From Butyrivibrio sp. M55 (GTDB taxonomy: Bacteria > Bacillota > Clostridia > Lachnospirales > Lachnospiraceae), in NCBI RefSeq assembly GCF_900116865.1, contig NZ_FPCD01000004.1, positions 248,001 through 312,000 on the forward strand: a stretch of 64,000 nucleotides of DNA, given 5' to 3'. Shown piece after piece: positions 44,314 to 53,800 of the stretch (the stretch's first letter is position 1; every line of letters starts with the position of its first letter). A model generated the notes under the pieces. That model saw only the letters and a program-made list of their open reading frames with translations, ran no database searches and was not told the origin of the DNA. The translations under genes were made by a program, and so were the position numbers.

Positions 44314-45774
44314 ATGCTTTTTAATTCATATGAGTTCATGCTTTTATTTCTGCCGATATTTCTTGCGGCGTATTTTCTGATAAGGACAAAAATCAAAGAT
44401 TATAAGAAAAAAGAAAGCCTTTTGAATATATTGATGATTCTGGGCTCTCTTATTTTCTATAGTCTTTTTGAGATTAAAAACACAGTTATTTTATGTATGA
44501 GTATCTTCCTCAACATAAATGTCATAAATTGCATCAGGTTAAAGAAGAACACGAAGATCTGGATGATCGCAGGCGTAGCGGTAAATATTGCGATATTGTT
44601 TTTCTTTAAGTACAGCGTTGTTTACGCTGGAATGTTCTTTCCTGTTGCAATCAGTTTCTACACATTCAATCAGATTTCCTATATTGTTGATTTTTATCGC
44701 GGTGAGATCAAAGAACATGATCTGATGGACTATCTCATCTATATTTTGTTTTTCCCAAAGATTCTGCAAGGGCCTTTGATGGGCTTTGCGGCATTTAACG
44801 ATGGGCTAAAAAAAGCTTATAAAGATGATATGGATTGGGAAAAACTGATGCGTGGATTGCTTCTTTTATCCATGGGATTGTTTAAGAAGGTAATCCTTGC
44901 GGATACTTTTGCAAAGGCTGTCGAGTACGGATTTTCTGCGATTCCCAATCTTGGAAGGATGGAGGCGATACTTACCGCTGTGTTTTTTTCTTTCCAGTTG
45001 TATTTTGATTTTAGCGGTTACTGCGATATTGCGGCATCTGTCTGTATGATGATGGGATTTGAGCTTTCGCTTAATTTCAATTCACCTTATAAGGCTGTTG
45101 ATATAGGTGATTTCTGGGACAGATGGCATATCACACTCACTAAGTTTTTTACCAAATACGTATATATACCTCTCGGAGGTAGCAGAAAAGGGCAGCTTAG
45201 GACGTATCTGAATATCTTTTTCATATTTTTGCTCAGCGGAATCTGGCATGGAAACGGAAGCACATTTGTTGTCTGGGGAATCATGCATGGCGTTCTGAGT
45301 ATCATTACAAGGATGGTGAAAAGAGCGAAAAAGATATCGGAAAAGAGTGAGGAAAACCGGATTATCGCAGCAGGTAAGAAAATTTGTGGAACTCTTTTTA
45401 CCTTTGTTTATGTAACTGCTGCATGGGTGTTCTTTAGGGCGGGTAGCATATCTGATGCTATTCTTCTTTTTGAGAGGATGGTTGTCGGCGGAATAAGGCC
45501 TTTTTACAGCACGTTTGCCGATGGATTTAATCTCGATGAGATATGGTATGTGATAAAGATGACTCCGCTTATGAAGTTAAGCATTGCGTGGGATCTTTGT
45601 CTTTGGCTTTTTCTTATTGCGGGCAGTGTGATTATCTTTTTTGGAAAAAACGCTGTCTCATATTCTAAGGAGTGCAAGATAAATTTTGGCACGACGGTAC
45701 TTACTGCGGTGCTTTTGGTCTGGAGCATAATCAGTTTTTCGGGTGTAAGTACATTTCTTTATATGAATTTTTAA
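44314..45774 (+). CDS. MBOAT family O-acyltransferase, copy 2
   Basis: 486-residue membrane enzyme with the MBOAT hallmarks: FFKYSVVY near 93, PVAISFYTFNQISYIVDFYRG near 109, GPLMGFAAFN near 151, FWDRWHITLTKFFTKYVYIPLGG near 268 and the catalytic-His SGIWHGNGSTFVVWGIMHG near 309. Begins one base after the cytidylyltransferase stop. The SGNH-like protein at 45843 is the probable partner. It is only moderately similar to the MBOAT at 33736, so the two modules probably act on different sites or polymers. Confidence 0.92.
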   Translation: MLFNSYEFMLLFLPIFLAAYFLIRTKIKDYKKKESLLNILMILGSLIFYSLFEIKNTVILCMSIFLNINVINCIRLKKNTKIWMIAGVAVNIAILFFFKYSVVYAGMFFPVAISFYTFNQISYIVDFYRGEIKEHDLMDYLIYILFFPKILQGPLMGFAAFNDGLKKAYKDDMDWEKLMRGLLLLSMGLFKKVILADTFAKAVEYGFSAIPNLGRMEAILTAVFFSFQLYFDFSGYCDIAASVCMMMGFELSLNFNSPYKAVDIGDFWDRWHITLTKFFTKYVYIPLGGSRKGQLRTYLNIFFIFLLSGIWHGNGSTFVVWGIMHGVLSIITRMVKRAKKISEKSEENRIIAAGKKICGTLFTFVYVTAAWVFFRAGSISDAILLFERMVVGGIRPFYSTFADGFNLDEIWYVIKMTPLMKLSIAWDLCLWLFLIAGSVIIFFGKNAVSYSKECKINFGTTVLTAVLLVWSIISFSGVSTFLYMNF

Positions 45775-45800
45775 TGTATTTTCAATTTGATAATACATTT

Positions 45801-45826
45801 GTGCCGGCCGGATGAACAGGCGGCAC
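45801..45826 (+). promoter_or_regulatory. Hairpin in the MBOAT-SGNH spacer
   Basis: GTGCCG-CC pairs with GG-CGGCAC around a bulged G, ending just before the GGGGCGGAG ribosome binding site of the gene at 45843. A weak TGA-TAATAC -10-like element lies at 45789-45796. It could limit access to the ribosome binding site. Confidence 0.35.
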
Positions 45827-45842
45827 GGGGGCGGAGAAAATT

Positions 45843-46913
45843 ATGAAAAGCTATAAAAAGTACTTTTTCATCTTAATAAGTATGGTTATTGCTGTGTTTA
45901 TCATCTGTGGGGCAATCGTGGTGTATGTGGATCCTTTTTTTCATTTCCATACTCCTGTTGCGGGATTTCCGTATATTGTTGACAATCAGCTTAGTCAGAA
46001 TCCCGGAATGGCGAGGAATATGGCATATGACGGATGTATCATAGGATCGTCCATGACAGTTAATTTTGACACGGATGATTTTAAAGATATCCTTGGAACC
46101 GATACCGTAAAACTTAGTTACAGCGGGGCGTATCCTAGGGACGACTACAATATCCTTTCTTTCGTGTTTGATAAAAATACCTATGCGAGGAAGAAAAAGC
46201 CTGTAAAGCAGGTGTACTTTGCCGTAGATATTCCGACTATGACGGCAGATCCGGATGAAACAAAGTATCCGCTTCCGATGTATTTATATGACAAGAGTGT
46301 CATTAATGATGTAAAATATCTCATAAACAAGGATGTATTATTTGAATATATTTTTCGTCCCGCTATCCAGGGAAAAGGTTCGGATTTTTCGGAAATCTAT
46401 TTTAGCTGGTGGACACCTGAGTATTACAATATTCAGTGGGTTATGCACAATTACGAGCAGCCTGAGATAAATCCTGTGGAAACTGAAAAAGATGGGCTTA
46501 TCGAGAGAACGGAAGTAAATCTTTCAAGGAATATTCTTCCTTTTGTGGAGGCAAATCCCGATACGGAGTTTTATTTCTTTTTCCCCCCTTACAGTATCCT
46601 GTATTGGAACAATGTGAAGCGCGAGAATACATTTGAGGCGACGATGGAGCAATACAGATATGTCGCCGAGAGGCTTCTTGGGTATAAAAATGCGAGGGTG
46701 TTTTATTTCCAGACTATGGAGGAGACCCTGAATCTTAGTAATTATGCGGATTATTCACATTATAAACCCGCAATTAACAAATTTATGGTAGAATGCTTTA
46801 AGGATGGAAAATATGAAATTAAATCCGTTGAGGAAATGGATAAGGGGTTGTTAACTGTTAGAAAAATGGTTGCAGACTTTGATTATGCAGACCTTTTTTC
46901 GAGGAAATGGTAA
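45843..46913 (+). CDS. SGNH-like protein, partner of MBOAT copy 2
   Basis: 356 residues with an N-terminal membrane anchor (about 8-29) and an extracytoplasmic domain. IIGSSMTVNFD near 67-77 carries the block I serine and DYSHYKPAINKFM near 312 the Asp/His pair; FPYIVDNQ and NPGMARNMAYDG precede block I, as in related MBOAT partners. The fold fits the AlgJ/DltD-like acyl acceptor side of a glycan O-acylation module. Start follows GCGGAGAAAATT, downstream of a small hairpin. Confidence 0.75.
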   Translation: MKSYKKYFFILISMVIAVFIICGAIVVYVDPFFHFHTPVAGFPYIVDNQLSQNPGMARNMAYDGCIIGSSMTVNFDTDDFKDILGTDTVKLSYSGAYPRDDYNILSFVFDKNTYARKKKPVKQVYFAVDIPTMTADPDETKYPLPMYLYDKSVINDVKYLINKDVLFEYIFRPAIQGKGSDFSEIYFSWWTPEYYNIQWVMHNYEQPEINPVETEKDGLIERTEVNLSRNILPFVEANPDTEFYFFFPPYSILYWNNVKRENTFEATMEQYRYVAERLLGYKNARVFYFQTMEETLNLSNYADYSHYKPAINKFMVECFKDGKYEIKSVEEMDKGLLTVRKMVADFDYADLFSRKW

Positions 46914-46929
46914 GAAAGATCGCGGGTAT

Positions 46930-48396
46930 ATGAAACACGAGAGAACGCAAAGAGTATTAAATTGGGGAATGGTGATCGTATCGGTTCCGATTATCGCGTT
47001 TTTGGTAGGGACAATCGTAAGAGTAGCCATGTTTGTTGTGCCGGTGTCGGATGATTATTGGTACGCGGGATCGGGAATCGGAGTCGATGGATTCTTTAAT
47101 CGTATAGTTTCTGCGTGTAAGTTTACGCATGAGGCATACGGACATGAACAGGGCGCATATTTTACTTCATTTATCGGTTCGTTTTTTAATCCCATAATCT
47201 ACGGCGGCTTTTCCGCAATGAGGGGCACTATGGTGATCAATGCGGTGCTTGTATTTGCGGCGGTTATATTTTTGACTTGTGTCATAATGAAGAAAACTGC
47301 GGATGTTGGCGTGCATGTTGTATTATTTGTGATCGTGATCGTTGTGTTTCCGCTTACGGCGTATGATTCGTTCAGGGAAGTGTTTTACTGGTTTTCCGGA
47401 GCCTGTGCGTATGGGGTTCCTATTTCATTTGGACTTACGTCGATCGGTCTTTTTATCATTTATAACCTTAACAAGGAAGTTGCGCTGACAGGAAGAGAGC
47501 CACTTTTTTTTGCGGCAATACTCGGAGCGGCGACGGTCGGAGCATCCCTTGCAATAACGGGGATATTTGTGTATTTTCTTTTGTGTACTATTATCTATTT
47601 TGCGATTAAGAGAAGAAGACTTGAAAAAGATAATATGATAGTATTTATTACATGTCTTGCAGGAGCGGTTATAAATATGATCGCGCCGGGGAATTTGACG
47701 GGACATGGAATTGAAAACAGCGGCGCAGTTGATGTAAAAGCCGGAATTGGTTATGCGGCAGAGCATTATAAGTATGTGGTAAGGTGGCTTTTTTTTAACA
47801 GGAATTATCTTGTTCTTGTTATCAGCCTTATGGTTGTCGGATATCTTATCTATGACAGGATAAAGCTTTGTAAGGCAGCTTGGATAGTGGTCGGAGTTAT
47901 GTTTTTTGCTTCTCCGGTGGTAACGGCTTTTGCGCAGGTAATGGGATATGGCATGGAGCAGATTCCGAACGGATGCTTTTTTATCACAGTGATGGCTACG
48001 ACTGCCGCATTTGATAATCTGGCATTGTTTATCGGATGGTTAATGGGAAGAGCTTTGAAAGGACATAAGAAGATGTCCGTTCTTGCGGTTCTTTATGCAA
48101 TTATTTTCGTGTGCTTTATAGCGACACCTTTTTCACCCGGAAAGTATAGCGTTGTTATGCTTAACAAGAAGCTTTATAGTGGTGAACTTCAAAAAAATTA
48201 TGTTGAGACAAAGAAACTTACAGACAGCTTTGCTAATATGAAAGGCAAGGATGTTAAAGTTGATGCCCCGACAAATCCTGAAACTATCGGGGATTTTTAT
48301 TCCTTCTTTTTGCTTGACGATCCGGACAGCAGGATCAACAGTGATGTGGCAAAGGTATACGGATTGAGCTCTATATCCAATATAAGAGAGGAATGA
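46930..48396 (+). CDS. DUF6056-type membrane protein (GT-C-like), copy 2
   Basis: 488-residue multi-pass protein, paralogous to 13832-15400: VSDDYWYA near 42 (acidic first-loop motif), FYWFSGACAYG near 150 and INMIAPGN near 239 correspond to the same positions there. I start at ATG 46930, 16 bases after the preceding stop, giving a basic KHERTQR N-terminus before the first membrane segment; earlier in-frame starts at 46870 and 46885 would overlap the SGNH gene. The ribosome binding site is weak. A GT-C-like transferase role is inferred. Confidence 0.72.
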   Translation: MKHERTQRVLNWGMVIVSVPIIAFLVGTIVRVAMFVVPVSDDYWYAGSGIGVDGFFNRIVSACKFTHEAYGHEQGAYFTSFIGSFFNPIIYGGFSAMRGTMVINAVLVFAAVIFLTCVIMKKTADVGVHVVLFVIVIVVFPLTAYDSFREVFYWFSGACAYGVPISFGLTSIGLFIIYNLNKEVALTGREPLFFAAILGAATVGASLAITGIFVYFLLCTIIYFAIKRRRLEKDNMIVFITCLAGAVINMIAPGNLTGHGIENSGAVDVKAGIGYAAEHYKYVVRWLFFNRNYLVLVISLMVVGYLIYDRIKLCKAAWIVVGVMFFASPVVTAFAQVMGYGMEQIPNGCFFITVMATTAAFDNLALFIGWLMGRALKGHKKMSVLAVLYAIIFVCFIATPFSPGKYSVVMLNKKLYSGELQKNYVETKKLTDSFANMKGKDVKVDAPTNPETIGDFYSFFLLDDPDSRINSDVAKVYGLSSISNIREE

Positions 48397-48403
48397 TGCA
48401 GTA

Positions 48404-49957
48404 ATGAGAAATAAGAGAAATAAAAGAGAAGATTTTGATATATACAGCGATGATGATTTTGATATCCTCGCAGGAGACAGTATGGAAGAATTTGAAAACG
48501 ATGATGACTTCAGAGACGCCGACGACTATGAAGATGAAGCCGGATATGATGGCGATTACAGAGATGATTATGAAGACGACGGCTATAGGGATGACTATGA
48601 GGATGATTACTCAGAGGGCTTTGAAGAAGGCTATGAAGACGACTTCAAGGATGACTTCTATGATTTTGATAAAGAGAATGTAAGATCGTCGGGAAAAAGA
48701 GGTCGTTCCGACGATTATGAAGAATATGAAGACGATTATCCTGCAGACTACGAAGATGAAGATCATGATGATGAGTTTTTTGAAGACTACGAGGATGACG
48801 GGCAGGAGGACGAGTATATGAGAGATTACAAAGGCAGCAGACGTAAGGGTAATCGATCCGGACGTTACAGGGATGATTATGACGATGAAGAGTATTATGA
48901 GGATAGCAGGAGCGCAAGGAGAAGCGGCAAGAGAGGATACTCCGAGGATGATGACGACGGAGACTACGAGAAAAAAGGCAAGATTCCGCGTTGGGCTCAC
49001 TTTATTGTATTAGGTGTAATTGTAGCTATTGTCTTGTATTTTGTTTTGCAGATCGTGAAATGGGATCACAGCAGTATGGAACTGAAGGAGTCGGATGAGA
49101 AAAATATTGCGGCCGAGGTTCAGGATTTTATTACCTATTTGTCTGAAGAGCAGAAGGCAGCACATAAGAACGACGGTGAAGAGACAATTCTTATGGTCGG
49201 AAACGATGCTATAACTCACGATTTGGGCGATACAGGAATTGCCGCTCAGATTGAAAAGGCTTCAGGCGCAAAATGCATAGCTGCGGGATTTCCTGAGACT
49301 ACTGTTGCTCGTTCGGCAAACGGTAGCGACCCACTTGATGCTTTCTGTTTCCCGAACGTAATAGATGCGATCACAAGCGGAGATTATTCCAAGCTTCACG
49401 AGGCGACAAGTTCTGTTGATAATTCTTCAATGTTTGAAGACAGTATAAAAACACTTGAAGATGTTGATATGGATAAGGTTGATACTCTGGTTATCTACTA
49501 CAATGCGCAGGATCTTCTTAAGGGAAGGATAGGTAGAAACCCGGACAATCAGTTTGATGAAGTTACATATAATGGAGCGCTTGCTACCGGAATCAAGAAG
49601 ATTCAGGAAAAGTTTCCTTATATGAGGATCATCGGTATGACCGTTACTTTCTGTTACGGCTTTGACAAGGACGGAAATGTAGTTGCGGGAGATAAGCTGG
49701 AACTTGGAAACGGCGATCTTTTCCAGTACTATCTCGGAATGATGACGGTATGTTCAGAGGCTGAGAATCCAGGTGTAAGTGTTGTCGACAATTATAACGG
49801 AGATATATCAGAGGAGAACAGTAAGGATCTTCTCGTTGACAATATTCATGTAAATGTCGAATGCAACAAACATATAGCGGAGCATTTTGCGGAAGTCTAT
49901 AAGAATATTGTGGATACGGAAAGCGGATCGGGAGAAGAAGGGAAATCGGAAGAATGA
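48404..49957 (+). CDS. Membrane protein with Asp/Tyr-rich cytoplasmic tail and degenerate SGNH domain
   Basis: 517 residues. Residues 9-190 are almost entirely Asp, Glu, Tyr, Arg and Gly in a repetitive disordered pattern (DYRDDYEDDGYRDDYEDDYS near 51-70), with an ARRSGK basic cluster near 171. One membrane segment (about 199-219) follows, so the tail should be inside and the rest outside. The outer domain resembles SGNH hydrolases: ILMVGNDAITHD sits where FIGDSxxxG is expected, YYNAQD (365-370) where GxND is expected, and VDNIHVN (477-483) gives the Asp/His pair. The nucleophile Ser is absent, so it is probably not an active esterase. Its stop overlaps the next start (ATGA). Confidence 0.78.
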   Translation: MRNKRNKREDFDIYSDDDFDILAGDSMEEFENDDDFRDADDYEDEAGYDGDYRDDYEDDGYRDDYEDDYSEGFEEGYEDDFKDDFYDFDKENVRSSGKRGRSDDYEEYEDDYPADYEDEDHDDEFFEDYEDDGQEDEYMRDYKGSRRKGNRSGRYRDDYDDEEYYEDSRSARRSGKRGYSEDDDDGDYEKKGKIPRWAHFIVLGVIVAIVLYFVLQIVKWDHSSMELKESDEKNIAAEVQDFITYLSEEQKAAHKNDGEETILMVGNDAITHDLGDTGIAAQIEKASGAKCIAAGFPETTVARSANGSDPLDAFCFPNVIDAITSGDYSKLHEATSSVDNSSMFEDSIKTLEDVDMDKVDTLVIYYNAQDLLKGRIGRNPDNQFDEVTYNGALATGIKKIQEKFPYMRIIGMTVTFCYGFDKDGNVVAGDKLELGNGDLFQYYLGMMTVCSEAENPGVSVVDNYNGDISEENSKDLLVDNIHVNVECNKHIAEHFAEVYKNIVDTESGSGEEGKSEE

Positions 49958-50319
49958 AAAAGAACAGTATAGCCGCTATTTTGCAGTTGCAGGGAGCAGT
50001 TATTGTCTATTCGCTTTCAACTGTTGCAGCAAAATGCGCTTCCGAATATCCGACATTATCTCTCGGATGGATCGGCTTTTTTGCACTTGAATTTGTTGTT
50101 TTGGCAATTTATGCCGTTATATGGCAGCAGGTCATTAAGAAATTTCAGCTTTCTATAGCTTATTCCAATAAGGCTGTAACATTGATGTGGTCAATGCTCT
50201 GGAATTTTGTTATTTTCTCAGAGAATATTACACCGGGGATGGTAATCGGCGTTCTTATTGTTATTGCCGGAGTTATAGTTATGAACAGTTCATCGGAGGA
50301 GGAAGCGGAAAGTGTATAA
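49954..50319 (+). CDS. EmrE/EamA-like small membrane subunit A (ArnE-like)
   Basis: 121 residues with four membrane segments, half the size of a DMT transporter. It resembles ArnE/ArnF-type subunits that flip undecaprenyl-phosphate-linked sugars. The C-terminal GMVIGVLIVIAGVIVMN matches the last helix of the family. Overlaps the previous gene by four bases (ATGA) and the next by eight, so it is made with both; the two small proteins probably form a heterodimer. Multidrug efflux is the alternative. Confidence 0.78.
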   Translation: MKKNSIAAILQLQGAVIVYSLSTVAAKCASEYPTLSLGWIGFFALEFVVLAIYAVIWQQVIKKFQLSIAYSNKAVTLMWSMLWNFVIFSENITPGMVIGVLIVIAGVIVMNSSSEEEAESV

Positions 50320-50668
50320 GTATTTTTTAATGATGCTTTTGGCTGAGCTTATAGCATCCTCTTCACAGATCTTTTTGAAAATGAGTTCGAAAAAGAGCTA
50401 TCCGTCGGCCATAAGGGAGTATCTTAACTGCCTTGTTATAGGCGGATATTCGCTACTTATGGTGTCAATGGTCATTACGGTAGTCTTTGGCTATAATAAA
50501 GAAAAACTTGGATATATGGGAACCGTAGTTATGGAGCCCATAAGCTATGTTTTTGTATTGATCTTGTCGAGGATTGTTTTTAAGGAGAAGATATCAAAGA
50601 GAAAGATTGTGGGGATGAGTCTCATTATATGTGGGATAGCAGTCTTTTTTCTAAATAAACCTATGTAA
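50312..50668 (+). CDS. EmrE/EamA-like small membrane subunit B (ArnF-like)
   Basis: 118 residues, four membrane segments, GTG start at 50312 with GGAGGAAG upstream inside the preceding gene. LLAELIASSSQIFLKMSSK at the N-terminus fits the first helix of SMR/ArnF-like proteins, with Glu12 in the usual helix-1 acidic position; GMSLIICGIAVFFLNKP is the last helix. With the preceding gene it may move a polyprenyl-phosphate sugar for the GT-C enzymes. A promoter-bearing gap follows. Confidence 0.78.
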   Translation: MYKYFLMMLLAELIASSSQIFLKMSSKKSYPSAIREYLNCLVIGGYSLLMVSMVITVVFGYNKEKLGYMGTVVMEPISYVFVLILSRIVFKEKISKRKIVGMSLIICGIAVFFLNKPM

Positions 50669-50734
50669 AATGAATATGCAGATTGGGGGCGTGAATCTGC
50701 GATATACGATATATAGAAATAAAAAATCCGAATG

Positions 50735-50774
50735 ATAACAAAAAGTTGTTATTGTATTTCGAAAATGTTAAAAT
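50735..50774 (+). promoter_or_regulatory. Promoter with overlapping dyad for GH25 surface protein gene
   Basis: TTGTTA (50746-50751), a 17-base spacer and TAAAAT (50769-50774) preceded by TGT form an extended promoter. A perfect 7-bp dyad, ATAACAA-AAAG-TTGTTAT (50735-50752), covers the -35, a good site for a repressor. A second run, GAGGGAGGATAT, and the true GAGGAG site lie in the 70-base leader. The rest of the 183-base gap shows nothing else. Confidence 0.65.
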
Positions 50775-50851
50775 GCTATATATGGTATAGGGGGTTATCG
50801 AGGGAGGATATATTTAGTTACGTTAATTGATCAATCGTACGAGGAGTGTAT

Positions 50852-53800
50852 ATGAAAAAGATAACTAAGCGCGGATTATTTGTCGGCCGCAAGACTTCTA
50901 AAGGCAGAAAAAAACGAGACAACAGGGAATATAGAGAAGAATACGACAGAGATGTTCGTGACGATCGTGAGTACGACGGATATGATGATTATGTAGATGA
51001 TCGTGGGTATGATGATCGTCGCTATGACAGGGAGTATGAGGTTTTTGATGATAATCGCGATTACAAAGTTGGACGCGATTATGATGATTACGATTACGAC
51101 CGTGATTATGAAGATAATAAAGATTACGTAGATAGCCGCAAATATAGTGATGCAGGCTATGACTACGACAGAAGATGTGAAAAAGAAGATTATGATAGGG
51201 ATTACGCCGATGATGATCGTGACTACGAAAACGGAGATGATTACGGCCACGGATATGCGGATGATGATCGCTATTATTCAAATAATGCCCGTAGTTATGA
51301 CGATGAAGTTCGCGGGTATGAGCGCATGATCGATGAAAAGTATGATGATTCCGATTATGACAGAGATTATGCGGATGACGATCGCGACTATGCGGAAGAT
51401 GATCGCCAGTTTAAGAGTGCAGATCTTGCAAGCGCATTTAATGGCGATAATGAGTATGACACAAGATATTGCGACAGTGATTATGAGTATGACGGCGGAT
51501 ATGACGACAGATATGACAACGAAGAATACAGCCGTGGACATAAAGCATCTAAAAAGGGTGCACGTAGATCCGGAAAGACAAGAAAGAGTCCGAGTGCGGT
51601 AGAAAGAACTGCAGCAGTTGTTGCTGTTGTGATTCTTGGTGGTGCGATCGCGACAGGAGTTTTCTATACAAAAGCACTTGGCAGAAGTCATGAAATCAGT
51701 GCTTTTGCAGATGTCGGATCGACTATGAGCGATGTTCAGATTGTTGGACAGAGCGGACTTGTTGCGGTTGCCGATGCTGAAAAAGCAAAGCAGATGACCG
51801 CAAATATCATTGATGAAGCAAAAGAAGAAAAGGTTGAAGAAGTAGTAGAAGAGAAGGTAGAGGAAGAAGTTACAGGCGGAAAAGTTAGCTTCAGTGTTTC
51901 TTCTATCAAGAGCGACCTTAAGATAAAGTTTATCGGAAGCAATAAAAAGCTCGTTGCAAAAGTTCCCTTTAAGGTAACTGTCGAAAATCCCGACGGATCT
52001 AAAGTTGATTACGAGGATGACGACAAAGACGGTATCATCTATAAAAAGGAAATGAAAGCCGGAACTTATAAGGTTACACCGAATGCACTTCCTGCCGAGT
52101 ATTCACAGTACAGCCTTGATACATCTACAAAGTCTGTAACTGTAAAAGATAAGGTAGAGATGAAGCCGGTTGATGTCAGCAACGAGGTTAAGAAAGAATC
52201 ACAGATCAACGTTGCAAAAGAAGATACAGCCGTAAAGAACGTTGTGGAATCAACACTCAAAGATACTGTTGAGTATGTTGAGAGTGAGAAGATTCCCGCA
52301 GACGGATCGGCTGCCGATAAAAACGGTACATATAAGGAAATTGATAAAAACAGCATTGCTGATCCTATGTCACAGTCATCGATAATTGACTTCACTAACT
52401 TTAGGACGGTTGCGCGTGCTAGAGAGAATAACGCCACTGGAGACCTTAAGACAAACGGTGAAGCGGAAACAAACAATACTTCCCAAAAGGACGATGAATC
52501 AAACAAAGATGATACATTAAAGTCTGGGGAAGATTTGAATAATCCGAACGAAGATTCAAAGAAGAAAAGCGAAGATGAAGAAGCTGCAAAAAAGGCAGCA
52601 GAGGAAGCAAAAAAGAAAGCTGATGAAGAAGCGGCTGCGAAAAAAAAGGCAGATGAAGAGGCTGCGGCAGCAGAAGCGTCAAGACTTAAGAAAGAGAAAG
52701 AAGAAGCAGCGGCAGCAGAAGCATCAAGACTTAAGAAAGAGCAAGAGGAAGCAGCGGCAGCAGAGGCTTCAAGGCTTAAGCAGGAAGCCGATAAGAAGGC
52801 ACTTCTTGAGAAAAACGGCAAGGTTCCTGTAAAAGAGACAGCGATAACACTTACTGAAGGTGATAAAAAGGCTATAGAAACAAAAGTATCCGGATTGGCG
52901 ATTCAGATTACTTCTGACAATACAGGATGCGTATCATGCAGCGGCAATACAATTTCAGCTATAGCTAAAGGAACAGCCAAGCTGACTGTTACAGCAGAGA
53001 ATTATCAGACCGAATATATCACTGTAACTGTTAATGCAAAGAAAGCAGGAGATCTTCCTATCAAGTTCAAGAAGATTACACTTGTGCAGGACGAGAAGAC
53101 AAATATCGGAATAAATGCAAATGATTATCCGGGATTCTCAGGAAAAGCTAAAGACGCTTCTATCGTAGGCGTTTCAGGAACAGAACTTCAGGGTAAGAAA
53201 GCCGGAAAGACAACTGTTACATATACAGCAACAGGTTATAATGCATTTGATATTGAGGTAACGGTAGTAGATAAGAAGGCGCTTCTTAAGACTCGTGATG
53301 GTGAGCAGGTTTATGTAAAGAGCTCAGAAGGTGGTTTCAGAGAGGCAACATATGCCGATTACTATAACAAAGAGAATTTCTTCCTTAAGGACAAGGGAGA
53401 GGGCAACTTCAAATACAAAGGCTGGCAGACAATAAACGGAAAGACCTATTACTACAACAAGAACTGTGAGTACGTAACAGGTAAGCAGGTTATTCAGGGC
53501 GTTGAGTACGTATTTGGAAGCGACGGCGTCCTTACAACTTCTGCGGGAGCAAGAGGAATCGATGTAAGTAAGTGGAACGGATCTATAGACTGGAAGGCTG
53601 TAAGAAACGAAGGAATCGAATTCGCTATCATCAGATGCGGTTACAGAGGTTCATCTCAGGGTGCACTTATCGAGGATCCTACTTTCAGAACTAATATTAA
53701 GGGTGCTCAGGCAGCAGGACTTAAGGTTGGTGTTTATTTCTTTACACAGGCTGTAAACGAAGCGGAAGCTGTTGAAGAAGCTTCAATGGTAATAGAGCTT

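Noticed and set aside
52066..52821. 251-codon open frame on the minus strand
   Set aside because: It lies wholly inside the GH25 gene over its Ala/Ser/Lys repeats; the translation is low-complexity Ser/Ala/Phe and has no start signals. It is a shadow of the repeat.
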